Position numbers and translations under genes: made by a program | NCBI GenBank assembly: GCA_045641065.1 | Contig: JAZUGF010000068.1 | Coordinates: 1 to 64,000, forward strand | Direction of reading: 5' to 3' | Source: UBA1723 sp045641065 | GTDB lineage: Bacteria; Bacteroidota; Bacteroidia; Bacteroidales; Paludibacteraceae | Length of the DNA: 64,000 bases | In this document: piece by piece, positions 23,136 through 31,489 of the stretch | Numbering within the stretch: position 1 is the stretch's first letter | Layout: each line of letters starts with the position of its first letter | Notes under the pieces: generated by a model | Told to the model about the DNA's origin: nothing | Database searches by the model: none | Seen by the model: the letters and a program-made list of their open reading frames with translations, nothing else

Positions 23136-25205
23136 ATGAGAAATAAACTACTAGCTTTAGCAGCAATGTCGGCAACATGTTTGTCGTTGTCTGCAACAAA
23201 AAACATGTGCGTTGAGTTGAAAAACGGACAAATCATCAGATATGACGTGGAGAAGGTAGGACAGGTATTCTATGAGAATATCGGAGGCGATCCTGTTGTC
23301 AACCCTATCCCTGAAGATACAGCTGCTGTAGGAGCATTTGCTACCGGACTTGAATTCAAACTTGTATCAGGTACTACAGTCAGTGTGTCTGGTGTAAAGG
23401 CTAATCATCCAGCTGAGATCACTATCCCATACAAAGTCAAAATAGATGGGGATGTGTTTACTGTAGTAGGCATTGAGGGTAAAGCATTCGCTGGGTCTGA
23501 TGTGACTAGTGTGACAATTCCGTCGAGTGTAAAAAGCATTGATAATTATGCATTTTATAATTGCTCAGCATTGACAAGTGTGACAATTCCGTCGAGTGTC
23601 ACAAGCATCGGTGAGGGTGCATTTTATGAATGTTCTAAATTAAAGAATGTGACAGTGCCTTCAAGTGTCACTAAGATTGGAACAGATGCGTTTGATTCTT
23701 GCAAAAATCTTGATCTAGTCATCTATAACTCAAGAGACATAGTTGAACTTGGTAAAGATCCTTTTACAGGAACTAAGTCGGTAGTGTTTAAGGGCGACGA
23801 CCCATCTTGGGTGCAGGTATCAAACACACCTTTGAAGTTTAAGACTTTGACATCTTCTACTGTCTCTGTTATAAAAGACGACGCGTATTCAAAACTTGAT
23901 TCTGTAAATATCCCTGCAAAAGTCATCATCGAAGGTTTGGCTTACGATGTAGTATCTATTGCAGATTATGCATTTAGTGGATGTGAAAATTTGTCTGACG
24001 TACAAATTCCGTCGACGGTGACAAGCATAGAATACGCTTTTTCAGGGTGTGAGAAACTTAATGCGGTAATCGACAACACAAGAAAGAATGTGAAGATTAG
24101 TGATAATGCGTTTGTAGGATGTAAGAGCGTGAGATTTACAAAAGACGCTGCGATTACTGATTCAACTGTTGTTGATGTATTGACATACTCTTCATTACTT
24201 TTTAGAATCAATTCGGATTCCTTGTCTGCTGCTGTAACTTCTTATAATTATAATAGAGAGGATTCAATTGTCACTATCCCTTCTAAAGTGTTGGTCAATG
24301 GAGATGTGTATCTAGTAACAAGAATTGATATGCATGTGTTTAGTGATAATGGATTATTGCAAAGTGTCACTATTCCATCTACTATCACAGAAATAGGAGA
24401 AATGGCATTTGCCTATAGTCCTGTGACAAACTTCAATGTGGACCCAGATAATCAATATTTTTCATCTGAGGGTGGTGTCTTGTATAATAAAGATAAGACA
24501 GCATTGATTTGCGTCGGTGGAGGCGTTGAAGGAGAATTGATTATTCCGTCGAGCGTGGAGGTGATTAAAGAATTTGCAATTATGAATTGCTATTATTTGA
24601 CTAAAATAGTGATTCCATCAAGTGTGAAAGTTATAGAAGGAAATCCTTATGGTGGTGGGTGGTGGAATGTAGATGTTGTCATAGACAATTCAAGAAGCAA
24701 TATTGCAATCTATCCAGGAGAGACATTCTATGGTACTCGTTCAATAACCTTCACAGGCAGTCCATTGCTATTCGGCCTTAACTCTGATTCGACTGGTGCT
24801 GTGGTGATGAATGATATGATTAATATGCAAGTAGAAGGTAGATTAGACTCAGATACTTTGATTATACCATCTGAGGTAGAGATCAATGGAAAGGTTTATC
24901 CTGTGACAAGCATTGGATATGTTGCATTTGGAGGAAGTTATGGTTTGACAAGTGTGGAGATTCCATCGAGTGTCACAAGCATTGGATATGGTGCATTTCA
25001 AAATTGTTATAATTTGACAAGCGTGGAGATTCCGTCAAGTGTCACAAGCATTGGAAGTTATGCATTTGGTTGGTGCGAGAATGCTGAAATCACAATTGAT
25101 AATTCGGAGGAAAATATCAAATTCTACAATTCAAGTGATAAGGAGACAACCATGGCTGGAAGTGATGCTTTCTATGGTGTCAAGTCTGTGACATGGCTAA
25201 AATAA
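23136..25205 (+). CDS. BspA-like LRR_5 surface protein, largest of the cluster
   Basis: The 689-residue protein has a signal peptide, the shared module NMCVELKNGQIIRYDVEKV and many LRR_5 repeats. Several repeats are almost identical at DNA level (VTIPSSVTSIGEGAF, VEIPSSVTSIGYGAF, VEIPSSVTSIGSYAF). This suggests recent intragenic amplification. The C-terminus YGVKSVTWLK matches the paralog at 21387. It is probably an outer-surface protein involved in adhesion. The stop codon is followed at once by the longest hexamer tract of the window. Confidence 0.9.
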   Translation: MRNKLLALAAMSATCLSLSATKNMCVELKNGQIIRYDVEKVGQVFYENIGGDPVVNPIPEDTAAVGAFATGLEFKLVSGTTVSVSGVKANHPAEITIPYKVKIDGDVFTVVGIEGKAFAGSDVTSVTIPSSVKSIDNYAFYNCSALTSVTIPSSVTSIGEGAFYECSKLKNVTVPSSVTKIGTDAFDSCKNLDLVIYNSRDIVELGKDPFTGTKSVVFKGDDPSWVQVSNTPLKFKTLTSSTVSVIKDDAYSKLDSVNIPAKVIIEGLAYDVVSIADYAFSGCENLSDVQIPSTVTSIEYAFSGCEKLNAVIDNTRKNVKISDNAFVGCKSVRFTKDAAITDSTVVDVLTYSSLLFRINSDSLSAAVTSYNYNREDSIVTIPSKVLVNGDVYLVTRIDMHVFSDNGLLQSVTIPSTITEIGEMAFAYSPVTNFNVDPDNQYFSSEGGVLYNKDKTALICVGGGVEGELIIPSSVEVIKEFAIMNCYYLTKIVIPSSVKVIEGNPYGGGWWNVDVVIDNSRSNIAIYPGETFYGTRSITFTGSPLLFGLNSDSTGAVVMNDMINMQVEGRLDSDTLIIPSEVEINGKVYPVTSIGYVAFGGSYGLTSVEIPSSVTSIGYGAFQNCYNLTSVEIPSSVTSIGSYAFGWCENAEITIDNSEENIKFYNSSDKETTMAGSDAFYGVKSVTWLK

Positions 25206-25311
25206 CGAAGACGAAAACGAAAACGAAGACGAAAACGAAGACGAAAACAAAGACGAAAACGAAGACGAAAACGAAGACGAAGACGAAAACGAAGACGAAA
25301 ACGAAAACGAA
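25206..25311 (+). repeat. Longest period-6 post-stop repeat tract
   Basis: About 17 hexamers of CGAAGA or CGAAAA (one CAAAGA variant) begin directly after the TAA stop codon. The tract ends in a GGGATGGGC/GCTCGTCCC hairpin at about 25312-25343 that is homologous to the hairpin after the 22.9-kb tract. Confidence 0.95.
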
Positions 25312-25381
25312 GGGATGGGCGATGCTCGTCCCTTTGTTGTGTTGGTCTGCGTGGTGTCGGTGGCGTGTGTTGTAAACAAAA

Positions 25382-25411
25382 AAAGACGTTGCATTGATTT
25401 GCAACGTCTTT
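25382..25411. terminator. Bidirectional terminator
   Basis: AAAGACGTTGCA and TGCAACGTCTTT form a perfect 12-pair stem around TTGATT. It separates the LRR cluster from convergent ackA. Confidence 0.85.
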
Positions 25412-25438
25412 GTACCCCAGAAGGGTGAAGGGTATGAA

Positions 25439-25459
25439 AGACGCGAGGATCTCGCGTCT
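25439..25459. repeat. REP-like palindrome AGACGCGAG/CTCGCGTCT
   Basis: A nine-pair perfect palindrome followed by CTAC. It belongs to a dispersed family of GAGACG/CGTCTCTAC palindromes in the intergenic gaps of this window. Confidence 0.7.
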
Positions 25460-25466
25460 CTACGAT

Positions 25467-26663
25467 TTACTTTACAAGCTCAAGAGTATCCTTTGCGATC
25501 ATGTACTCCTCGTCTGTAGGCACTACAAGAACCTTAACCTTTGATGATGGAGTTGAAATTACCTTCTCTACGCCTCCTGCAGCCTTGTTGGCAGCGTCGT
25601 CGATCTCTACACCAAGATAACCGAACTTATCGCAGCATAGCTGACGGATTGTAGCCTGGTTCTCACCGATTCCTCCTGTGAATACCAAGATGTCAAGACC
25701 ACCAAGAACAGCTGTGTATGAACCGATGAACTTGCGTACACGGTAAACGAACATGTCTCTTGCAAGTGTTGCACGCTCGTTGCCACTATTGATTCCAGCC
25801 TCGACGTCGCGCATATCCTGAGAAATGCCAGAGATTCCCTTCAAACCACTCTCCTTGTTAAGGATGTTATTGATTGCTGGAATATCAAGTTTGTTACGCT
25901 CCATCAAGTATGTGATAGCACCTGTGTCGATATCACCACAACGTGTACCCATTACAAGTCCCTCAAGTGGAGTCAATCCCATTGATGTGTCTACGCTCTT
26001 ACCGTCCTTGATAGCTGAGATAGAACCACCGTTACCGATGTGGCAAGTGATCATCTTTGTGCCCTCTGGCTTCATGCCAAGGATCTCCAATGTGCGAGCA
26101 GATACATATCTGTGACTAGTTCCGTGGAAACCATATCTACGAACACCATCCTTCTTGTAATACTCGTAAGGAAGAGCGTACATATAAGCCTCTGCTGGCA
26201 TTGTCTGGTGGAACGCAGTATCGAACACTGCAACCTGAGGAACGTTAGGTAGCTCAGCTGTAACAGCCTCGATACCCTTTAGGTTAGCAGGGTTGTGAAG
26301 CGGTGCAAGTGGAGCACACGCCTTGATGTTATCGATAACATCCTTTGTGATTAGTACAGATTTGTTGAATTTCTCGCCTCCATGTACGACGCGGTGACCT
26401 ACAGCCTCGATCTCTGATAGATTCTTGATAGCACCGTCTTCCTTAGACTGAAGAACCTTAAGAATCAACTCAATACCAGCTGTGTGCTCTGGAATTTCGC
26501 AATCAATTTGTTTTTTCTCACCCGATGGAGTCTTATACTTCAAGAATGAATCTTTCAAGCCGATTTTTTCAACTCCTCCCGACGCAAGTGTGTCGTTCTT
26601 TGGCATGTCGATCAATTTGTACTTAATTGACGAACTACCGCAGTTTAGTACTAAAATTTTCAT
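25467..26663 (-). CDS. ackA: Acetate kinase
   Basis: The 398-residue cytoplasmic enzyme converts acetyl phosphate and ADP to acetate and ATP, ending the acetate overflow pathway. Typical motifs are visible: LVLNCGSSSIKYKL at the N-terminus (phosphate-binding), HRVVHGGEKF, RRYGFHGTSHRYV and LVFTGGIGENQ. Length and motifs are complete. It follows pta by 58 bases and probably forms one operon, the normal arrangement for this pathway. Confidence 0.97.
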   Translation of the reverse strand: MKILVLNCGSSSIKYKLIDMPKNDTLASGGVEKIGLKDSFLKYKTPSGEKKQIDCEIPEHTAGIELILKVLQSKEDGAIKNLSEIEAVGHRVVHGGEKFNKSVLITKDVIDNIKACAPLAPLHNPANLKGIEAVTAELPNVPQVAVFDTAFHQTMPAEAYMYALPYEYYKKDGVRRYGFHGTSHRYVSARTLEILGMKPEGTKMITCHIGNGGSISAIKDGKSVDTSMGLTPLEGLVMGTRCGDIDTGAITYLMERNKLDIPAINNILNKESGLKGISGISQDMRDVEAGINSGNERATLARDMFVYRVRKFIGSYTAVLGGLDILVFTGGIGENQATIRQLCCDKFGYLGVEIDDAANKAAGGVEKVISTPSSKVKVLVVPTDEEYMIAKDTLELVK

Positions 26664-26721
26664 GTATTGTTTTTTGTTATGAAATGTTGTAGACGCGAAT
26701 TACGCCTACAACATTAGATTA

Positions 26722-27732
26722 TTATTGTTTTGCAGCAATAGCCTGGTTTGCTGTAATTGCAATCATCTTAACTACGTCCTCAACTGAGCAACCGCGTGAA
26801 AGGTCGTTCACTGGAGCTGCAAGACCCTGAAGGATTGGTCCAAGAGCCTCTGCACCAGCAAGACGCTGAACAAGCTTGTAACCGATGTTTCCAGCCTCAA
26901 GTGAAGGGAATACCAATACGTTAGCCTGACCTGCGACGTCGCTACCTGGAGCCTTGCTCTTAGCTACGCTTGGCACAAGAGCTGCGTCTGCCTGAAGCTC
27001 TGCATCGATCTTCAAATCAGGAGCGTACTCCTTAGCGAACTTACCTGCCTCGATAACCTTGTCTACTGTCTCGTGCTTTGCTGAACCCTTAGTAGAGAAG
27101 CTCATGATAGCAACCTTAGGCTCGTCGAAACCGAAGATAGACTTAGCTGTACCTGCACTGACAACAGCGATGCTTCCAAGCTCCTCAGCTGTTGGAACTG
27201 GAGTTGCTGCACAGTCGGCGAATAGCAACATACCGTCGTGACCGTATGTCTTATCCTTGAAGATCATAAGGAATGCACCGCTCACACACTTAGCACCCTG
27301 ACGAGTCTTGATGATCTGGAATGCAGGACGAAGCACGTTACCAGTATAGTTCTTAGCACCTGCAACCTCACCATCAGCGTCACCAGCCTTAACTAGCAAA
27401 CAAGCCAAGTATAGAGGATCCTTTACAAGCTCAACTGCCTGCTCAGGCTGCAAGCCCTTACGCTGACGAAGCTGAAGCAATAGGTCGATATATTTCTGGC
27501 TGTTTGGATTGTTCTCAGGGTCGATGATAGTAGCCTTTGAGATATTCTTTAGTCCGAACTCTGAAGCCAATTTGTTGATCTCGTTAGGGTTTCCTAACAA
27601 GATGATGTCTGCAACACCCTCTGCCAAAATCTGGTCAGCGGCCTTGATTGTACGCTCTTCTGTTCCTTCAGGAAGAACGATGCGCTGCTTGTTCTGCTTA
27701 GCGCGAGCAATAATACTGTCTAGAATTGCCAT
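26722..27732 (-). CDS. pta: Phosphate acetyltransferase
   Basis: The 336-residue enzyme makes acetyl phosphate from acetyl-CoA and phosphate. It is the short, catalytic-domain form. Recognised segments are IVLPEGTEERT at the N-terminus, AGAKNYTGNVLRPAFQ, MLLFADCA and SKAPGSDVAGQANVLVFP, then the C-terminal GPILQGLAAPVNDLSRGCS. It lies upstream of ackA on the same strand and downstream of purE, separated by a palindrome at 27773-27792. Confidence 0.97.
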   Translation of the reverse strand: MAILDSIIARAKQNKQRIVLPEGTEERTIKAADQILAEGVADIILLGNPNEINKLASEFGLKNISKATIIDPENNPNSQKYIDLLLQLRQRKGLQPEQAVELVKDPLYLACLLVKAGDADGEVAGAKNYTGNVLRPAFQIIKTRQGAKCVSGAFLMIFKDKTYGHDGMLLFADCAATPVPTAEELGSIAVVSAGTAKSIFGFDEPKVAIMSFSTKGSAKHETVDKVIEAGKFAKEYAPDLKIDAELQADAALVPSVAKSKAPGSDVAGQANVLVFPSLEAGNIGYKLVQRLAGAEALGPILQGLAAPVNDLSRGCSVEDVVKMIAITANQAIAAKQ

Positions 27733-27772
27733 ATCTGTAAAATCTTATATTTCGATGAATAGAAAATTTGTC

Positions 27773-27792
27773 CAGACGGTTGTGACCGTCTG
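27773..27792. repeat. Small palindrome between purE and pta
   Basis: CAGACGGT and ACCGTCTG pair around TGTG. It may be a weak terminator or another REP-like unit. Confidence 0.6.
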
Positions 27793-27799
27793 CACTTGA

Positions 27800-28312
27800 C
27801 TAATTAGTTTTGAATTTGAATTGTACCTTAGCCAACTCCTCGTTAGCCTTGACAATCTTACTCTTCAAACCAGCCTTGTGAGCCTTAACCTTCTCTGCCA
27901 CAGCTTTGTCGCTCAATGCGATCATTTGTGCTGCAAGGATACCTGCGTTCATAGCACCGTTGATGCCGACTGTCGCAACTGGAATTCCAGGAGGCATCTG
28001 TACGATTGAAAGAAGAGCGTCCATACCCTCAAGTGTAGATGCGATAGGAACACCAATCACTGGAACTGATGTCTGTGCTGCGATCACACCTGGCAATGCT
28101 GCTGCCATACCTGCTGCTGCGATAATCACCTTGATGCCACGTGACTCAGCGTTTGTGGCGAAACTCTCAACTTCAGATGGAGTACGGTGTGCGGAAAGAG
28201 CGTTGATCTCGAACGGAATCTCAAACTCGTCAAGAATCTTAGCGGCCTTCTCCATGATTGGCAGGTCTGATGTGCTGCCCATTATGATACTTACCTGTGG
28301 ATTCATTATCAT
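27800..28312 (-). CDS. purE: 5-(carboxyamino)imidazole ribonucleotide mutase
   Basis: The 170-residue class I PurE rearranges N5-CAIR to CAIR in purine synthesis. The substrate-binding motif GSTSDLPIM near residues 12-20, the SAHRTP motif and AAGMAAALPGVIA are all present. PurK is not in the window. The gene precedes pta and may have its own promoter at 28384. Confidence 0.96.
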   Translation of the reverse strand: MIMNPQVSIIMGSTSDLPIMEKAAKILDEFEIPFEINALSAHRTPSEVESFATNAESRGIKVIIAAAGMAAALPGVIAAQTSVPVIGVPIASTLEGMDALLSIVQMPPGIPVATVGINGAMNAGILAAQMIALSDKAVAEKVKAHKAGLKSKIVKANEELAKVQFKFKTN

Positions 28313-28332
28313 TCACTAATTTGTTAATTTTT

Positions 28333-28352
28333 AGACACACGTCCGTGTGTCT
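28333..28352. repeat. REP-like palindrome upstream of purE
   Basis: AGACACACG and CGTGTGTCT pair around TC and are followed by CTAC. It is another member of the AGACxC/GTCTCTAC family, here within the purE leader. Confidence 0.65.
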
Positions 28353-28383
28353 CTACATGTCTTTTCACTACACGCTTATTCTG

Positions 28384-28391
28384 CAAAGATA
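28384..28391 (-). promoter_or_regulatory. -7 box for purE
   Basis: Minus-strand TATCTTTG matches the consensus. It lies 71 bases upstream of the start, with the palindrome in between. Confidence 0.5.
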
Positions 28392-28495
28392 AATCTTTTT
28401 ACATTATCTCCCAACTCTTGTAATTAAAATTCCAACTTTGTGTTTTTGACTCTCCTTTTCGCAAAAAAAATATAGATTCTTTAAGAAAATAAAAC

Positions 28496-28503
28496 TATTT
28501 TTG
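28496..28503 (+). promoter_or_regulatory. -7 box for glnS
   Basis: TATTTTTG is an exact consensus match 43 bases upstream of the glnS start. Confidence 0.55.
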
Positions 28504-28546
28504 CACAAAATAGGCTAATTATAGATGTAGAATAAATTTAACGGTT

Positions 28547-30313
28547 ATGGCAGAAAACCAAGAGATAGAAAAAAACGAAACCAAAGAGGTGCTTAATTTC
28601 ATTGAGCAGAAGGTGGTGGATGATTTGGCGAATGGCAAAAACGGAGGAAAAGTTCAGACTCGTTTCCCGCCTGAACCAAACGGCTATCTCCATATTGGAC
28701 ATGCGAAGGCTATTTGCATGGACTTCGGTATCGCAAAGAAATACAATGGCGTATGTAATCTCCGTTTCGACGATACTAACCCTGTGAAGGAGGATAACGA
28801 GTATGTTGAGGCTATCAAGGAGGATATCAAATGGCTTGGATTCGAGTGGGGTAACATCTATTACGCATCCGACTATTTCCAGCAGCTATGGGATTTGGCA
28901 GTCACTCTAATCAAGGAGGGTAAGGCTTACATCGATGAGCAGACACCTGATGAAATTGCAGCTCAGAAGGGTACTCCTACTGTGCCTGGAACAGACAGCC
29001 CATACAGAAACCGTCCAATCAAGGAAAACCTACGTCTTTTCCAGGAGATGACAGACGGTAAGATTGAGGACGGAAAGATGGTGCTTCGTGCTAAGATCGA
29101 CATGGCAAGCTCGAATATGCATTTCCGTGATCCTATCATCTATCGTATCATCACTACTCATCCACACCACCGTACAGGTTGGAAGTGGAAGGTATATCCA
29201 ATGTATGATTTTGCACACGGTCAGAGCGACTACTTCGAGGGTGTGACACATTCATTGTGTACACTTGAGTTTGTGCCTCACCGTCCACTATACGATTTGT
29301 TCGTTGACTGGGTAAAGGAGGGTAAGGATCTTGACGACAACCGTCCTCGCCAGTATGAGTTCAATAAACTAAATTTGAACTATACTCTAATGTCGAAGCG
29401 TAATCTTTTGACATTGGTTAAGGAGCATGTAGTTGAGGATTGGGATGACCCACGTATGCCTACTATCTGTGGATTCAGAAGACGCGGTTATTCACCAGAG
29501 AGTATCCACAGCTTCATCAATAAGATTGGTTACACTACTTACGACGCTCTTAACGAGTTCTCATTGCTTGAGAGTGCAGTACGTGATGATTTGAACAAGC
29601 GTGCTACACGTGTGGCTGCAGTGCTTGATCCAATTAAGTTGGTCATCACTAACTATCCAGAGGGTAAGGTTGAGGAGCTAGACGCAATCAACAATCCTGA
29701 GGATGAGAATTCAGCAACACACAAGGTTGAGTTCAGCCGTGAGTTGTGGATTGAGCGTGACGACTTCATGGAGGATGCTCCAGCTAAGTTCTTCCGTCTT
29801 GGCCCAGGTAAGGAGGTCCGTCTAAAGAACGCTTACATCATCAAGTGTAGCGAGAATCCAGCAGAGTGCTGTGTTAAGGATGCCAACGGAAATATCGTTG
29901 AGGTTCATGCAGAGTTTATTCCTGAGACAAAGACAGGAGAGGCTAACTGCAATATGAAGATCAAGGGTAAGACAATCCACTGGGTAAGTTGCGCACATGC
30001 TCTAAAGGCTGAGGTTCGTCTATACGACAGACTATGGAAGGTAGAGAATCCACGTGATGAGTTGGCTCGCATCAAAGAGGAGAAGCAGTGTGAGGCAATC
30101 GACGCAATGCGTGAGATCCTTAACCCAGATTCATTGAAGGTGTTGACAAACTGCTACGTTGAGAAATATTTGGCAGAGTGCAAGCCACTTGATTATTTAC
30201 AGTTCCAGCGTGTCGGCTACTTCACAGTAGACAAGACATCTACAGCAGGTCACTTGGTATTCAATCGTACCGTCGGCTTGAAGGATAGCTGGGCAAAAGA
30301 GATGAAGAAATAA
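28547..30313 (+). CDS. glnS: Glutaminyl-tRNA synthetase
   Basis: The 588-residue class I enzyme charges tRNA-Gln. The HIGH-type motif is HIGHA within FPPEPNGYLHIGHAKAI, and the KMSKS-type motif is LMSKRNL near residue 280. RFDDTNP and the anticodon-binding beta barrel region are complete. GlnRS rather than the GatCAB route is usual in Bacteroidota. It heads a row of closely spaced plus-strand genes up to 38.1 kb. Confidence 0.96.
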   Translation: MAENQEIEKNETKEVLNFIEQKVVDDLANGKNGGKVQTRFPPEPNGYLHIGHAKAICMDFGIAKKYNGVCNLRFDDTNPVKEDNEYVEAIKEDIKWLGFEWGNIYYASDYFQQLWDLAVTLIKEGKAYIDEQTPDEIAAQKGTPTVPGTDSPYRNRPIKENLRLFQEMTDGKIEDGKMVLRAKIDMASSNMHFRDPIIYRIITTHPHHRTGWKWKVYPMYDFAHGQSDYFEGVTHSLCTLEFVPHRPLYDLFVDWVKEGKDLDDNRPRQYEFNKLNLNYTLMSKRNLLTLVKEHVVEDWDDPRMPTICGFRRRGYSPESIHSFINKIGYTTYDALNEFSLLESAVRDDLNKRATRVAAVLDPIKLVITNYPEGKVEELDAINNPEDENSATHKVEFSRELWIERDDFMEDAPAKFFRLGPGKEVRLKNAYIIKCSENPAECCVKDANGNIVEVHAEFIPETKTGEANCNMKIKGKTIHWVSCAHALKAEVRLYDRLWKVENPRDELARIKEEKQCEAIDAMREILNPDSLKVLTNCYVEKYLAECKPLDYLQFQRVGYFTVDKTSTAGHLVFNRTVGLKDSWAKEMKK

Positions 30314-30328
30314 AAATAACAGAATAAC

Positions 30329-30904
30329 ATGAAAAAGATTTTTTTCTATGCATTAGGCTTGGCCTCTATGCTATGTAGCTGTGGTTCAGGTACAGTTGAG
30401 GAAGAAGGCAATAAGATGACAGCTTACGGATTTGTCGGAGGACTAGGAAATGCGACAACTTCTGTATCTTATTATGATTTCAAGGAAGAGGATCCAGGAT
30501 GTAAGATTTCAGGATTCTCAATGGTTGAGGGATTTGGAAGATGGACAGACGAAGAGGTTTGTACAATGACATTTGATAACATCACACCAAACTCAGACTT
30601 GACAGCAAAGATTTTCATGAGTATGTCTACTCCTTCAGGTGACGCTACTAAGTTTGAGGCTTATGTAGGAGAGCAGAAGGTTGCATATGTAGAGTCTTAT
30701 CCAGGTGTTGTTTTCGTAAACATCCCTTATTATGTAGTAGGAGATAATGAAAGCATCACATTAACATTCAAGATGCTTAACGCCAAGAGACCTATCGACG
30801 TAGATCCAAACAAGTATGATTCACGTCTATTGGGAATGGGTGTGTCATATGTGACACTTTACGGCGTAGCTGTGGATGAAAGTGATGAGGAGTCTGAAGA
30901 TTAA
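30329..30904 (+). CDS. Small lipoprotein with a DUF7024-like beta domain
   Basis: The signal ends LCSC (Cys18). The core begins YYDFKEEDPGCKISGFSMVE and continues FGRW, then beta strands ending YDSRLLGMGVSYVTLYG. The pairing of a GFSxxExFGxW segment with a DSRLLGxGVxxVTLYG end resembles the accessory C-terminal domain (DUF7024) of some phosphoglycerol transferase-type proteins, a tentative link. It has a paralog immediately downstream. It lies 15 bases after glnS. Function unknown. Confidence 0.65.
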   Translation: MKKIFFYALGLASMLCSCGSGTVEEEGNKMTAYGFVGGLGNATTSVSYYDFKEEDPGCKISGFSMVEGFGRWTDEEVCTMTFDNITPNSDLTAKIFMSMSTPSGDATKFEAYVGEQKVAYVESYPGVVFVNIPYYVVGDNESITLTFKMLNAKRPIDVDPNKYDSRLLGMGVSYVTLYGVAVDESDEESED

Positions 30905-30925
30905 TAATCTTAAAAAACATTACTA

Positions 30926-31471
30926 ATGAAACGTATCATGTATCTATTGGGAATGGCATTGACATTATGCTGCTGTTCCTCAAAAGAAGATAAAGCTGCT
31001 GCACCAGCGGAGACAGAGACTCAGAGTGACTCAAATGTAAACCATTTGTATTCATACTTTGATTTCCGTCAGGAGAATCCAGGATGTGAAATCTCAGGTT
31101 TCTCGGGAAATGAGAGCTTCGGAAGCTGGTCGAATGGCGATACTGCCACAATTGATTTTATGGCAGCCCCTATGGCAGAGATCACTGTCAGATTGGATGT
31201 TGACAGAGTTATCACTCCAGACAATGAGCCATTTGTATTTAATGTAGAGGTAAACGGAGAGAAAGTGTCACACGTCTCAACAAATGCTAACAGCTCTGTA
31301 TTTGTGAATGTGCCTAAGGAGAACCTTGGTGCAGACGGTTCTGTGCGCATGATGTTTATTTTTGAAAACGCAGCACAGCCAAGCAAGTATAATCCTGACA
31401 ATCACGACGGAAGAAAGCTAGGATTTGCTCTTAGCGGTGTCACAGTTTACGGATACAGTTTAAAGAAGTAA
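30926..31471 (+). CDS. Small lipoprotein, paralog of the preceding gene
   Basis: The signal ends LCCC with lipidation at one of the Cys residues 16-18. It shares FDFRQENPGCEISGFSGNE, FGSW and the HDGRKLGFALSGVTVYG end with its neighbour. Overall identity is moderate, so the duplication is not recent. Both proteins should sit in the outer or inner membrane facing the periplasm or outside. The tandem arrangement next to an antiporter suggests an envelope role, which is not shown. Confidence 0.65.
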   Translation: MKRIMYLLGMALTLCCCSSKEDKAAAPAETETQSDSNVNHLYSYFDFRQENPGCEISGFSGNESFGSWSNGDTATIDFMAAPMAEITVRLDVDRVITPDNEPFVFNVEVNGEKVSHVSTNANSSVFVNVPKENLGADGSVRMMFIFENAAQPSKYNPDNHDGRKLGFALSGVTVYGYSLKK

Positions 31472-31489
31472 TAATCAGAAGTTCGAGCG

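Noticed and set aside
22899..25311. Hexamer tracts as a CRISPR array
   Set aside because: There are no unique spacers, the period is 6 bases and no cas gene is present.
25193..25404. Open frames with KTKTKT, FVFVFV or SSFSS residues over the hexamer tract
   Set aside because: They are translations of the (CGAAGA/CGAAAA)n repeat in other frames and lack any domain or start signal.
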